Part shown: positions 17,318-25,459 of the stretch, piece by piece
Layout of the letters: the number at the start of each line of letters is the position of its first letter
Position numbering within the stretch: position 1 is the stretch's first letter
The notes under the pieces: model-generated
What the model was told of the DNA's origin: nothing
The model's database searches: none
What the model saw: only the letters and a program-made list of their open reading frames with translations
Program-made: the position numbers and the translations under genes
From: Synechococcus sp. CS-1329
GTDB lineage: Bacteria > Cyanobacteriota > Cyanobacteriia > PCC-6307 > Cyanobiaceae
Direction of reading: 5' to 3'
Assembly (NCBI RefSeq): GCF_025128055.1
Contig: NZ_JAHLYS010000033.1
Location: forward strand, 186,001-250,000
Length of the DNA: 64,000 nucleotides

Positions 17318-18295
17318 TCAGGAGATAGCAATAATATCCCCACCATCGAAGGTGAGGCCATCGACTTTTTTATTAAAGGCAATCAGAAGGTCATCGGTAT
17401 CTTGGACACCGTTGCCGTTGCTGATGAAGACGAAGTCTCCAGCGTCAATACTGATGCCAATCGCCGCACCTTCGGTTGTCAGGCCACTACCTGCAGCGAT
17501 GAACTGAGACAGGTTGTCGACTCCCCCGGTGATCACAGCATCCCCATCGATGGTGATGCCTCCCGATAGACCGGCAATATCGAAGACGATGTCGCCGCTG
17601 GTCAAGTCGATGGAATCATTGTAAAGGAAAGTTAGTATATTGGAGCTGACGAAATCATTAATGGAATCAAAACCAGCGGTTCCAATCAGAGCTGTATCAC
17701 CAAAGCTATAGGTGAAAGCATCGGCACTAAAGGTTCCACCTGTTAGGGTGTCAGCTCCAAGGTTGCCGAAAATTGCACCTTCCTGAATAGCGAGGAGTTT
17801 GGCATCGCCTACCTCAATATTGTCAAGACCCTGGCCGCCATAGACGGAACCCGAGTTCCTGTAGACGAAGATTGAATCGTTGCCATTGTTGCCATTGACA
17901 TAGCCGCTATCGCTTTTCTTGACCCAGATTGAATCATTGCCTTGGCCGCCGTGAACGGAAGCAGTGTCTTCAACGGTACCATAAATGAAGATGGAATCGT
18001 TGAATTGGTTGCCGTTGATGTCAGTGTTTTGGAAAAGGTCGCCATAGATGTGGATCGTATCGTTTCCGTCAGCGCCGAACACTGACGAATTGAACAAATG
18101 ACTATAGACATAAATAGAATCGTTGCCGAGGTCTCCGGACACAAGAGTGCCAGAAAGATCCTCTACTTCAACATAAATGGAATCATCGCCTTTGCCACCA
18201 AAGATATTGCTGTCGTTGATCGGAGCAGTATCTGAAAAGATATGGACAGTGTCATTGCCATCGTTGCCATTGATATCCCCCCCCCTGGATAACAT
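17318..18295 (-). pseudogene. RTX-like repeat protein, C-terminal part (out of frame with its N-terminal part)
   Basis: 325 codons that continue the repeat protein encoded at 18252-18710 but in another frame. There are about nine glycine-aspartate nonapeptide-like units, such as GNDGNDTVHIFS, GGKGDDSIYVEV, GADGNDTIHIYG, GGQGNDSIWVKK and GNNGNDSIFVYR, which would form a calcium-binding beta roll. The last ~130 residues are non-repetitive (FDSINDFVSSNILTFLYNDS, then GDAVITGGVDNLSQF) and end GGDIIAIS, a likely C-terminal secretion signal region of type I substrates. The ATG at 18295 in this frame may give some independent translation. The product could be an S-layer or surface protein; that role is inferred from repeats and neighbours. 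Confidence 0.75.
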
Positions 18296-18710
18296 TATTG
18301 AAAAAGAGGGTCATCGTGTCGTCGCCCTGGCCGCCCCAGACCGACGTATTGATCAGAGTATTGGCATACTCAATGAAGATCGAATCGCTTCCAGCGTTTC
18401 CTTGGAAAACGGAATCCTGGATAAGGTTAAAATCGTTCCTGTCTACTGAGATCGAATCATTGCCGTTTCCACCCTCGACAGTCGTCGCGATGATGTTGGA
18501 CAGTTGGCTGCCGGTGTAATCGCTAGGCCGGAAGAAATCAATTCCATCATTGCCATCGCCACCTTCGACCGAAGAGCCTTCGGAATTGAGGTAGAGGTCA
18601 AGCGTGTCATCGCCGCCAAGTGCAATGGCAGTTAAAGCGGTTACATCGCTTTGATCAAATCTGAAAGAATCGTTGCCGGCGGAGCCGGTCCAGGAGCTTG
18701 AGAGAACCAT
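18252..18710 (-). pseudogene. RTX-like repeat protein, N-terminal part ending at a G-tract frameshift
   Basis: 152 codons beginning MVLSSSWTGSAGNDSFRFDQ. Repeats include LGGDDTLDLYL, GGDGNDGIDFF, GGNGNDSISVD and GGQGDDTMTLFF. The frame then passes through nine G (plus-strand C at 18277-18285), shifts, and ends a few codons later at GGGYQWQRWQ. Removing one G would restore a single protein of about 460 residues. The frame therefore may be broken, may be phase-variable, or may reflect a base-count error. There is no N-terminal signal peptide, which fits type I rather than Sec export. Start ATG 18710; a strong promoter lies just upstream. Confidence 0.75.
18277..18285 (-). repeat. nine-G homopolymer inside the RTX-like gene
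   Basis: Nine consecutive G on the coding strand. With eight or eleven G the repeats stay in frame; with nine they do not. Such tracts are classic sites of slipped-strand mispairing and also of miscounted bases. Confidence 0.9.
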
Positions 18711-18757
18711 GGTTTTACTTGGAAGTACAGCAGTGCTGAGGGTCGGGCCCGCGATTA

Positions 18758-18786
18758 AACTTAAATGTTTGAGAGGCCATTGTCAA
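18758..18786 (-). promoter_or_regulatory. sigma-70 type promoter for the RTX-like gene
   Basis: On the minus strand a perfect TTGACA (18786-18781) is followed, after exactly 17 bases, by TAAGTT (18763-18758), a TAnnnT -10 box. Initiation would fall near 18750, giving a leader of about 40 bases before the ATG at 18710. No other -35/-10 pair of this quality was noticed nearby. Confidence 0.6.
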
Positions 18787-19071
18787 TGTTGTGTGATGGT
18801 GCCATGACATCGATCGGACAGTTTGCCAGTTGGCATGGCTAGTTCCTGCGTTGGAGCGCTGCTACGGATTTCATCCGCTAGGTCGCTGAATGTGAAGAAT
18901 GTGAGCATCCTCCTAGGGCTTGGAGCTGCGCAGCGGGGTGTGGAGGAGGTCTTGTAGAAGGCCTGGTTCATGGAGGGAGTCTATCACGTTTGATTGATGA
19001 TGTCGGGTTAGACTCCGCGATCCAATGCCAAGAACTATGCCAGTGACTCATTGGCGGAACGGGCTGCCACG
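18787..19071. other. intergenic stretch without a supported gene
   Basis: Between the RTX-like promoter and the end of the sulfotransferase gene. A 62-codon minus-strand frame (18783-18971) exists, but it has no ribosome binding site or recognisable composition. It also overlaps the promoter -35 box. I see no RNA gene or terminator hairpin with a T-run here. Confidence 0.5.
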
Positions 19072-19926
19072 TCAAGGCATGTATCCCAGGGACTTCAGTA
19101 GTGACAGCGGTCCCGAATCGCACTGAGACAGCATCGCTGGGGTGAAGTGATTCTGCCAGTCTCCAATAACGCCTTTGCGTAGGAACGAGCGGGAATCTTC
19201 TATTCCCTCGAGCCGGCCCGTGCGCTTGCTGAAGCTGTTTGCCTCAATGCAGCGCTCAACGCTCGACTTGGAGACGGTAGCTGAATCACCCAGAAGATAC
19301 TCCAGGACGGACGTCAGGGTGGACGATGTATTTAGCTTGAGGTCTTCATATCTTACGGGCAGCACATCGCCTTCCCTTGATTGCATGGAGTATTCCACGC
19401 ATGGTTGGCAGTAGCTATGCCATTTGGACAGGAGTGGGGAAGCCAGTGATTCCCATGGGGGAACTTTATTGGGCAGTTTGTCGACTTCTGTGACACGCTT
19501 CATGTGAAAGTAGGCGGAGACTGCCACATCCCTGCCGTCCCTGATGAGATGAATAAACTTGGCCTCGGGAAATACTGCTTTGATCAAGCGAAGATGAAAG
19601 GAGTAGGCAGGTGTTTTGTCCCCGAATACCAAGGCGCCTGGCTGGCCGAGTTCCCCGATCATCCTGGACTCGATCCAGGTGCGTAAAAACTTCTTAAAAT
19701 CAGAATCGGAAATAGGTTGATAGTATCCCGCCCCCTCGTACACTGTTCTTTGGACGGTATCCATTAGTTCGTTATAGTCTGTAACTATCTTTGCAATTGG
19801 TAGGGCAAGGCGATCAAAAAAGTGACCCTCCCCCTTGCATGAAAATAAAGGGTGTGAATCGATGAGGCGTTGGAGCCACGTAGAGCCAGACTTTTGGGCG
19901 CCTATGATGAAAAAGTATCGGCTCAT
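19072..19926 (-). CDS. sulfotransferase family protein
   Basis: A 284-residue sulfotransferase. FIIGAQKSGSTWLQRLIDSH is the PAPS 5'-phosphosulfate loop (KSGSTWL) close to the N-terminus. FIHLIRDGRDVAVSAYFHMK is the 3'-phosphate-binding segment with its conserved Arg and Ser. RYEDLKLN and a C-terminal FLRKGVIGDWQNHFTPAM, the RKG-x-x-GDW motif, complete the fold. The RKGxxGDW ending is like that of eukaryotic-type cytosolic and carbohydrate sulfotransferases. It probably transfers sulfate to a glycan or other surface compound. The gene is markedly more AT-rich than most of the window. It is the second sulfotransferase domain of the region, beside the fusion at 10772-13501. Confidence 0.88.
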   Translation of the reverse strand: MSRYFFIIGAQKSGSTWLQRLIDSHPLFSCKGEGHFFDRLALPIAKIVTDYNELMDTVQRTVYEGAGYYQPISDSDFKKFLRTWIESRMIGELGQPGALVFGDKTPAYSFHLRLIKAVFPEAKFIHLIRDGRDVAVSAYFHMKRVTEVDKLPNKVPPWESLASPLLSKWHSYCQPCVEYSMQSREGDVLPVRYEDLKLNTSSTLTSVLEYLLGDSATVSKSSVERCIEANSFSKRTGRLEGIEDSRSFLRKGVIGDWQNHFTPAMLSQCDSGPLSLLKSLGYMP

Positions 19927-20333
19927 TAGTGGCTACCGAGGACCAGCTCTTGATGGGGCTGATGCATTGGCGTACGCAGAGGGCCTCTTGTTTGGCAGGG
20001 GCGCTTCGGTGCGTTTTGATTGTGGCGGCCCGATAATCTTGTAACTTTGAAGGTCTTGTCTTCAAGAAAGGACCGAACAAAAGCCTTGGAGTGAGCGTTC
20101 TCTGCTTCAGAGCAAGCAGGGCTTTGCTCAAGCTGATCGCTGTTGGCCAAGGTCTTGCCAGGGTTTGGATATCTTGCTGGATCATTTAATGTGGCGGGGA
20201 TGCAGGCAGATTTGGCGTAAAACTTTAGCGGCGCAAGGCAAGAGACTTCGCCTATTCCAAGCTGCTTGTTGTACTTCCTCCTTCCTGAGCTAGTCTGCCG
20301 CTGAAGAAGATCTTTCCAGAGGTACGTACCCAT
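19926..20333 (-). CDS. uncharacterised 135-codon frame, doubtful
   Basis: An open frame that fills most of the 446-bp gap between HlyD and the sulfotransferase. Its stop overlaps the sulfotransferase ATG in a TAATG junction, which is the main argument for it. The translation (MGTYLWKDLLQRQTSSGRRK..., Cys and Pro scattered, no domain, no signal peptide) does not resemble any family I know. Codon choice does not show the strong third-position GC bias of neighbouring genes. It may be a decayed gene or chance. No other feature was seen in this gap. Confidence 0.25.
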   Translation of the reverse strand: MGTYLWKDLLQRQTSSGRRKYNKQLGIGEVSCLAPLKFYAKSACIPATLNDPARYPNPGKTLANSDQLEQSPACSEAENAHSKAFVRSFLEDKTFKVTRLSGRHNQNAPKRPCQTRGPLRTPMHQPHQELVLGSH

Positions 20334-20372
20334 CTTGGTCGCCGAATGAAATGTTGATCGTGCGTGAGTGAA

Positions 20373-21557
20373 TCAGATCCTGCGGATGGAATCTGCTTTG
20401 TCGCGGAAGCTGCCAAGGAGAAGTTGAAGATAGCTCACACTTCGCAGCTTGATGTTGGCTGTCAGTGACATCCCCACCTGCAGAGGTAACGTGCTGCCAT
20501 TCTGTAGTTTGAGTTGCTGGCTGTTCAGCTGGATGCTGGCTGGGAACCGATATCCACTGCCTGGCGTCTGAGGATCCGGTGGTAATGCGTCTGAACCCAG
20601 TTGGCGAACAGTTCCCTCCAGTACGCCAAAGTCTGTCGCTGGGAAGGAGTCGATGCTGATTTCAGCAGGCTTTCCGACACTCACGAAGCCAATGTCTGAG
20701 CTGTTGATCTCCACCCGTGCCTCCAGTTTATCAAACGGAACAATTTTCATCACAGGCTCGCTTCCCTGGGCCACGAATCCGGGTGATCGCGATTTCAGCT
20801 CAAAGACAATGCCGTCCACTTGTGAGCGGATTTCCTGATAGCGCAGGCTTACACTCAGCTCGGTCAGCTGACTGCGAAATTCAGTGATCTCCCCACGCAA
20901 TTGTTGGATTTGTTGGCTCAGGATAGCTATTTGGCGTAAGCGTTCTGCCCTGCTCTGCTCTAGCTGCCCTGCCACATCCTGGGAGCGGTTGCGCTGCTGC
21001 AGCACCTGCAGTTCGGCGCTGGCGCCCTCTTTTTCGAGCACTTCAAGCCGCCCGAGAATCTGTTGTTCCAACTCGAACTTTCGGGCCAGCATCTTCTGTT
21101 CGGTGCTGTTCTGATCCAGATAGCGCGCCAGTTCCTGTTGCTTCAGCCCGAGTTGCTTCTCCTTGAGGTCCATGGCACGACTCACATTTTTCTGTCGATC
21201 GGTGTTGGCTTCGGTGTCCAGCCGCAGCAGCACATCCCCCTTTTTGATCCGATCACCTTCCTTCACCATCACCTGCTGCACAACCCCTCCAACGGGGACC
21301 TGCACGTCGTTGACGGTGCCCAAGGGCTCCAGCTTACCTGGAGCCACCACGATCTCCTCAGTCTTGGCCAGGGCCAGCCAGCCGATGGCAAAGACTGTTG
21401 TCCCGATCAGGGTCCAGGTGATCGCCACGGCCCACCCCTGGGATGGTTTAACGGCGTCGGAATGGAGGTGGTCGCTGGTCACCTGTTGTTCCACCGACGA
21501 CTGGGCCTGGCGGAACATCGCGAGTGGATTGGATGATCGGCGCGGCGCGTTTTTCAT
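20373..21557 (-). CDS. HlyD family type I secretion adaptor (membrane fusion protein)
   Basis: A 394-residue periplasmic adaptor. There is a short cytoplasmic N-terminus and one membrane segment at about residues 45-65 (AITWTLIGTTVFAIGWLALA). A biotinyl-lipoyl-like strand with VPVGGVVQQVMVKEGDRIKK follows, then a long alpha-helical hairpin (about 110-230, rich in Gln, Leu and Glu). A beta-barrel domain with IRSQVDGIVFELKSRSPGF and a C-terminal beta domain complete it. It should link the inner-membrane ABC exporter to a TolC-like outer-membrane channel, which is not in this window. The ATG at 21557 overlaps the ABC gene's stop by 4 bp; the longer frame to 21746 is rejected. Confidence 0.92.
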   Translation of the reverse strand: MKNAPRRSSNPLAMFRQAQSSVEQQVTSDHLHSDAVKPSQGWAVAITWTLIGTTVFAIGWLALAKTEEIVVAPGKLEPLGTVNDVQVPVGGVVQQVMVKEGDRIKKGDVLLRLDTEANTDRQKNVSRAMDLKEKQLGLKQQELARYLDQNSTEQKMLARKFELEQQILGRLEVLEKEGASAELQVLQQRNRSQDVAGQLEQSRAERLRQIAILSQQIQQLRGEITEFRSQLTELSVSLRYQEIRSQVDGIVFELKSRSPGFVAQGSEPVMKIVPFDKLEARVEINSSDIGFVSVGKPAEISIDSFPATDFGVLEGTVRQLGSDALPPDPQTPGSGYRFPASIQLNSQQLKLQNGSTLPLQVGMSLTANIKLRSVSYLQLLLGSFRDKADSIRRI

Positions 21558-24496
21558 GTGGCCTCCTGCTGGCGATACAAGGCGTAGTAGCGACCGCGTC
21601 TGGCGATCAGCTCGTCGTGCGTGCCGGTTTCGACAATCGCTCCCTGGTGCATCATCACAATCATCTGGGCATTGCGCACGGTGGAGAGTCGGTGCGTGAT
21701 GAAGAACACGGTGCAGTGCTCCAGCGATTCCCGTAGGTTGTCGCACACCAGGCGCTCCGTTTCATAGTCGAGGGCGCTGGTGGCTTCATCCATGACCAGC
21801 AACCTGGGATTGCTCAGTAATGTTCGCGCGATTGCCAACCGCTGGCGCTGGCCGCCGCTGAGCGAGGCACCCCTCTCACCCACCGGTGTGCTGTAGCCCG
21901 AAGCCAGCTCCATGATGAAATCATGGGCGCAGGCGATCTTGGCGGCCCGCACGATGTCGTCGCTGCTGGCGTCGGGGTTGGTGAGGGCAATGTTCTCAGC
22001 TACCGAGCCGGAGAACAGCAGTGGATCCTGCGGCACGATCCCGATCTGACGCCGCAGCGAATACAGCTCCACTTTGTCGATGTCGGTGCCATCGATGAGA
22101 ATGCGACCCTGGGTAGGGCTGTACAACCTCGGGAGCAGCTTCATCAGGGTGCTTTTGCCGCTGCCGCTCTGGCCAACAATTCCCACATAGCTTCCTGGAG
22201 GTACATCTAGATGGATATCTTTGAGCACCTCTGGAGAGGAGGGTGAAAAGCGGAAACTGACCGCTTCGAAGCGGACGTGACCCTCGATCGGCGGCAGGGG
22301 AATCTTGGCCTGGTCACTGGCGTCAGATTCCTGGGGGGTGTCGACCACATCGGCCAGTCGCTCGAACGACACCTTCAATTCCTGGATGCTCTGCCAGATC
22401 GTGGAGAGCCTCAGCAGGGGCTGGGTGACATAGCCGCTGATGATCCGGAAAGCGATCAGCTGGCCGAGGGTGAGCTTGCCTTCCAGCACAAGGGTGGCGC
22501 CCACCCAGAGCACCAGCAGCTGCGAGATCTTCTGCAGCACCTGGCTGGTCTGGGTGAGGGCCGTTCCCGTGATCGTCTTGTCGAAGGAGCGGGCGATGTA
22601 GCGGCCGTAGCGTTCCTGCCACTTCCAACGGCTCACCATCTCCACGTTCTGAGCTTTCACCGTCTGAATGCCGGTGAGCACCTCCACCAGATGGCTCTGG
22701 GTACTGGCATTTTCTTCCGCCGCCTGGCGGAACTGACGGCGGAAAAGGGGCGCTCCCAGCAGGGTGAGCCCCACCTGAATCGGCAGCACCGCCAGGGCCA
22801 CCAGGGTGAGCACCCAGCTGTAGAGCAGCATCACGGCGATGTAGATCACCGAGAAGGCCGCATCCACCACGGTGGTGAGGGCCTGGCCCGTGAGGAAGTT
22901 GCGGATCTTCTCCAGCTCACCGATGCGGGTGCCCAGTTCCCCCACCGGCCTGCGATCGAAGTACCCCAGCGGCAGACGCAGCAGGTGGTCAATCACTTCC
23001 GCCCCCAGGCGGCTGTCAATGCGGTTGGTGGTCTCGGCGAACAGGAATGTGCGCAGGCTGGTGAGCACACCCTCAAGCAGCGTCACCACCACAAGGCCAA
23101 TGCCCAGCACCTGCAGGGTGTCAAGGCTGCGCTGGCGGATCACCTTGTCGATGATCACCTGGATGAGCAGGGGGTTGGCCAGGCTGAACAGCTGCACCAC
23201 GAAGGAGGCCACCAGCACCTGGAGCAGCACCTTGCGGTGCCGTTTCAGGGCTGGCAGGAACCAGCTGAAGCCGAAGGTCTGATTCGGAGTGGTGTCGGTG
23301 CGCTCCACCAGCAGCAGTTCGATGCCCTTCGGGAAGGAGGCCTCAAGGTCGGCAGGGGGCACCATCACCCAGCCCTGGCTTGGGCTGGCCAGCTTCAGCC
23401 CCGCCGCGTTGCTGCTGACCGCCAGGGCGAAGGTCCCCTGCCAGGGAATCAGGGCCGGTGTTTGCAGGCGTGTGCCGGATCCGGCCGGAATCCTGGCCCC
23501 CACCACGTGCAGTCCGAGTCCCGCCGCCAGCTGGCCCATCATGGGGAGGCTCGGTGTCTGGCCACGGCGGAGGGCGTCCCGCAGCACCTTTTCGATCGCA
23601 TCGCGCCGAAAGGGAAGCTTCAGCTGTTGGGCCAGCATCTGGAAGCAGGCCAGGGTTTCCTCCACCGTGCCCTGGGCTCGAATCAGACGGAGGGCCTCAC
23701 TGGGATCGCTCTGGCCCAGCTCAATCGCCGTGGGCAGGGGCCCGGGCTGGTTGCTCTCCCGGGTGCTCGCCTCGGCTGGGGCAATTGAGACGTCCTCGCT
23801 TTTCTCGGGTTGATCATCTCTGGTGTTGAAGAAATCGGCCGGAAAGGCGATGAGGCGTAAGGGCAGGGGGGGGCGGGCTTTTGGCAGGGGCTCGCTTCGC
23901 TGAAGGATGTCGCCGAGGTCGGCACCGCTGGCGTTGGCACTGGCGAGGATCAGCTCCTGATCTGCCCCGATCTTCTGGATCTCCGTGGCCAGCGGCGGGA
24001 CCAGACGTGCGTTCGCCATGGCCGCACGCATCAGACGCGCAAGGGGAAGGGCCGGCTGGGCCCGATGCTCGAGCTGAAGGCGAAGGAGTGCGTGCACCTC
24101 GGCGGGAAACAGGGTGCGATTGGTCCAGTCACGGAACCCCGGCTCCGTTCTGTAGAGCTCAAGGATCAGACCGTCTGGAATGGATAGAGCTATGACTTCG
24201 CTGCTTGCTGTCACGTGCTCGCACGGCGCGGCGCGGAGCATCGAGGGCAGCCCCACGAAGGCTCCGGGCCCTAGCCTGGCCAGGGTGAGCAGTCGCCCAG
24301 CCTCCTCCGCCAGCAGGCGGGCCTGACCCTGCAGAAGCAGCAGGGCTCGGCTGGGGATCAACTGGGGCTCACACAGCGACTGGCCGAGGCCGAAGCGCAC
24401 CAGTTCACCTTCCGTTTCCAGCCGTTGCTTACCGGAGGGTCCCAGGCCATCAAAGGCCGGATGACGCAGGCTCCCTGGGGTGATGGACGAGGTCAT
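21554..24496 (-). CDS. type I secretion ABC transporter with N-terminal cyclic-nucleotide-binding-like domain
   Basis: A 980-residue HlyB-type exporter. Residues ~1-135 resemble a CAP-ED (cyclic-nucleotide-binding) fold. About 270-400 is a C39-peptidase-like domain that lacks the catalytic Q-x-x-DCG and active-site His, so it probably binds the substrate without cleaving it. About 415-700 holds six membrane helices, starting WFLPALKRHRKVLLQVLVAS. About 735-975 is the ATPase: Walker A VGQSGSGKSTLMKLL, signature LSGGQRQRLAIARTLL, Walker B LLVMDEATSALDYE. It forms one unit with HlyD (4-bp overlap downstream) and the parvulin (4-bp overlap upstream). The likely cargo is the RTX-like protein encoded nearby. 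Confidence 0.92.
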   Translation of the reverse strand: MTSSITPGSLRHPAFDGLGPSGKQRLETEGELVRFGLGQSLCEPQLIPSRALLLLQGQARLLAEEAGRLLTLARLGPGAFVGLPSMLRAAPCEHVTASSEVIALSIPDGLILELYRTEPGFRDWTNRTLFPAEVHALLRLQLEHRAQPALPLARLMRAAMANARLVPPLATEIQKIGADQELILASANASGADLGDILQRSEPLPKARPPLPLRLIAFPADFFNTRDDQPEKSEDVSIAPAEASTRESNQPGPLPTAIELGQSDPSEALRLIRAQGTVEETLACFQMLAQQLKLPFRRDAIEKVLRDALRRGQTPSLPMMGQLAAGLGLHVVGARIPAGSGTRLQTPALIPWQGTFALAVSSNAAGLKLASPSQGWVMVPPADLEASFPKGIELLLVERTDTTPNQTFGFSWFLPALKRHRKVLLQVLVASFVVQLFSLANPLLIQVIIDKVIRQRSLDTLQVLGIGLVVVTLLEGVLTSLRTFLFAETTNRIDSRLGAEVIDHLLRLPLGYFDRRPVGELGTRIGELEKIRNFLTGQALTTVVDAAFSVIYIAVMLLYSWVLTLVALAVLPIQVGLTLLGAPLFRRQFRQAAEENASTQSHLVEVLTGIQTVKAQNVEMVSRWKWQERYGRYIARSFDKTITGTALTQTSQVLQKISQLLVLWVGATLVLEGKLTLGQLIAFRIISGYVTQPLLRLSTIWQSIQELKVSFERLADVVDTPQESDASDQAKIPLPPIEGHVRFEAVSFRFSPSSPEVLKDIHLDVPPGSYVGIVGQSGSGKSTLMKLLPRLYSPTQGRILIDGTDIDKVELYSLRRQIGIVPQDPLLFSGSVAENIALTNPDASSDDIVRAAKIACAHDFIMELASGYSTPVGERGASLSGGQRQRLAIARTLLSNPRLLVMDEATSALDYETERLVCDNLRESLEHCTVFFITHRLSTVRNAQMIVMMHQGAIVETGTHDELIARRGRYYALYRQQEAT

Positions 24497-25263
24497 CGGT
24501 TCATTCCCTCGAGGCCATGTGCCTCAACCCGTGCAAGAGCAGATTTCATCGTATCGGTGGTCTGCTTCGCAAGCCATTCGTTGAATTGCTCCAGGTTCAT
24601 CTGCTCCGCCATTGCCGCATCGAAGCTCGCGGGCAGCCGCCGCTCCACCCGCACCACCAGCCACCACTCGCCCAGGTGGAGAGGCCCGATCGTTTCTCCC
24701 TCCTGACTGGTCCGTAACTTCTCGGCCAAGGCTGGGTGGGGCTGGGTCAGCGGCACCGGCCCGATCACGCCATTGGTGAGGCGCTCTTGGCCTTCGGAGT
24801 AGCGGGCGGCCAGTTCGGCGAAGCCGGCTTCACCGCCGCTGATGCGTAGGTAGAGCTCCCGCGCCAGAGCCCCATCCTTCAAGCGCAGCAAGCTGTAGAC
24901 CACCCTGTCGAGCTGATTCTTGCGGGCCAGGAATCGGGACTCCGCCTTCAGCCCGAACTCTCGGGCGCTGAAACGCCGGATGCGCTGTGGCAGCAGCACC
25001 TGCCACTCCCAGTCGTCGTGGCTGAGCCCTTGCTGCTTCAGGTAGGTGGCCAAGGACTCCTCTCCCTTGAGGTTCTGCTGCTCCAACCAGCCGGTGAGGG
25101 TGCCAGCTCTTTCTTCGTCGCTCATCGGCTCATCCGCGACGGTCCGGGCGATCAGCTCAGCCCGGACCAACGGTGCCAGCAAGTTGTGTCGATGGAGTTG
25201 CCGCAGGACCTCTGCTGGGTAGTCGCAAGAAAAATCGCTCAAATTTCGGGCGACACCGGCCAT
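24493..25263 (-). CDS. peptidylprolyl isomerase, parvulin type
   Basis: A 256-residue protein with a C-terminal parvulin domain: GEAGFAELAARYSEGQERLT, GVIGPVPLTQPHPALAEKL and EGETIGPLHLGEWWLVVRVE are the standard blocks. The N-terminal helical part (EVLRQLHRHNLLAPLVRAEL, then EQQNLKGEESLATYLKQQG) resembles SurA/PrsA-like chaperone helices. There is no signal peptide. It therefore probably acts in the cytoplasm, perhaps keeping the repeat protein export-competent. It is first in a three-gene unit with the ABC exporter and HlyD, joined by ATGA overlaps. Cyanobacterial type I systems often carry such an isomerase beside the exporter, as far as I recall. Confidence 0.88.
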   Translation of the reverse strand: MAGVARNLSDFSCDYPAEVLRQLHRHNLLAPLVRAELIARTVADEPMSDEERAGTLTGWLEQQNLKGEESLATYLKQQGLSHDDWEWQVLLPQRIRRFSAREFGLKAESRFLARKNQLDRVVYSLLRLKDGALARELYLRISGGEAGFAELAARYSEGQERLTNGVIGPVPLTQPHPALAEKLRTSQEGETIGPLHLGEWWLVVRVERRLPASFDAAMAEQMNLEQFNEWLAKQTTDTMKSALARVEAHGLEGMNR

Positions 25264-25387
25264 CGTTCAGAGCACAATAGAGCCAGGTCCCTGGCCTTTC
25301 GGCAAGAATTGACCGGAGGCACCTCCATGGGGCATGCTTTTAGAGCCGGCGGCTTACTGCCGGACAGCTCTGGGGAACCGGCTGTTT

Positions 25388-25459
25388 GCGGATGTAGCTC
25401 AGTGGTAGAGCATCTCCTTGCCAAGGAGAGGGTCGAGAGTTCGAATCTCTTCATCCGCT
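25388..25459 (+). tRNA. tRNA-Gly (GCC)
   Basis: 72 bases with acceptor stem GCGGATG pairing with CATCCGC, D arm around GCTCAGTGGTAGAGC and anticodon stem TCTCC/GGAGA. The loop TTGCCAA gives anticodon GCC, and the T arm is GAGAG-TTCGAAT-CTCTT. The discriminator base is T and CCA is not encoded. The acceptor end overlaps the last codons of the GNAT gene on the other strand. Confidence 0.97.

Noticed and set aside
18783-18971. 62-codon minus-strand frame upstream of the RTX-like gene.
   Set aside because: No ribosome site, no recognisable composition, and it overlaps the RTX promoter -35 box.
18870-25459. Ten-base direct repeat TTCATCCGCT at 18870-18879 and at the 3' end of tRNA-Gly (25450-25459), like an attachment-site pair.
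   Set aside because: Only ten bases, no integrase gene, and the RTX-like gene that should belong to the cassette lies outside it. A chance match is plausible at this length.
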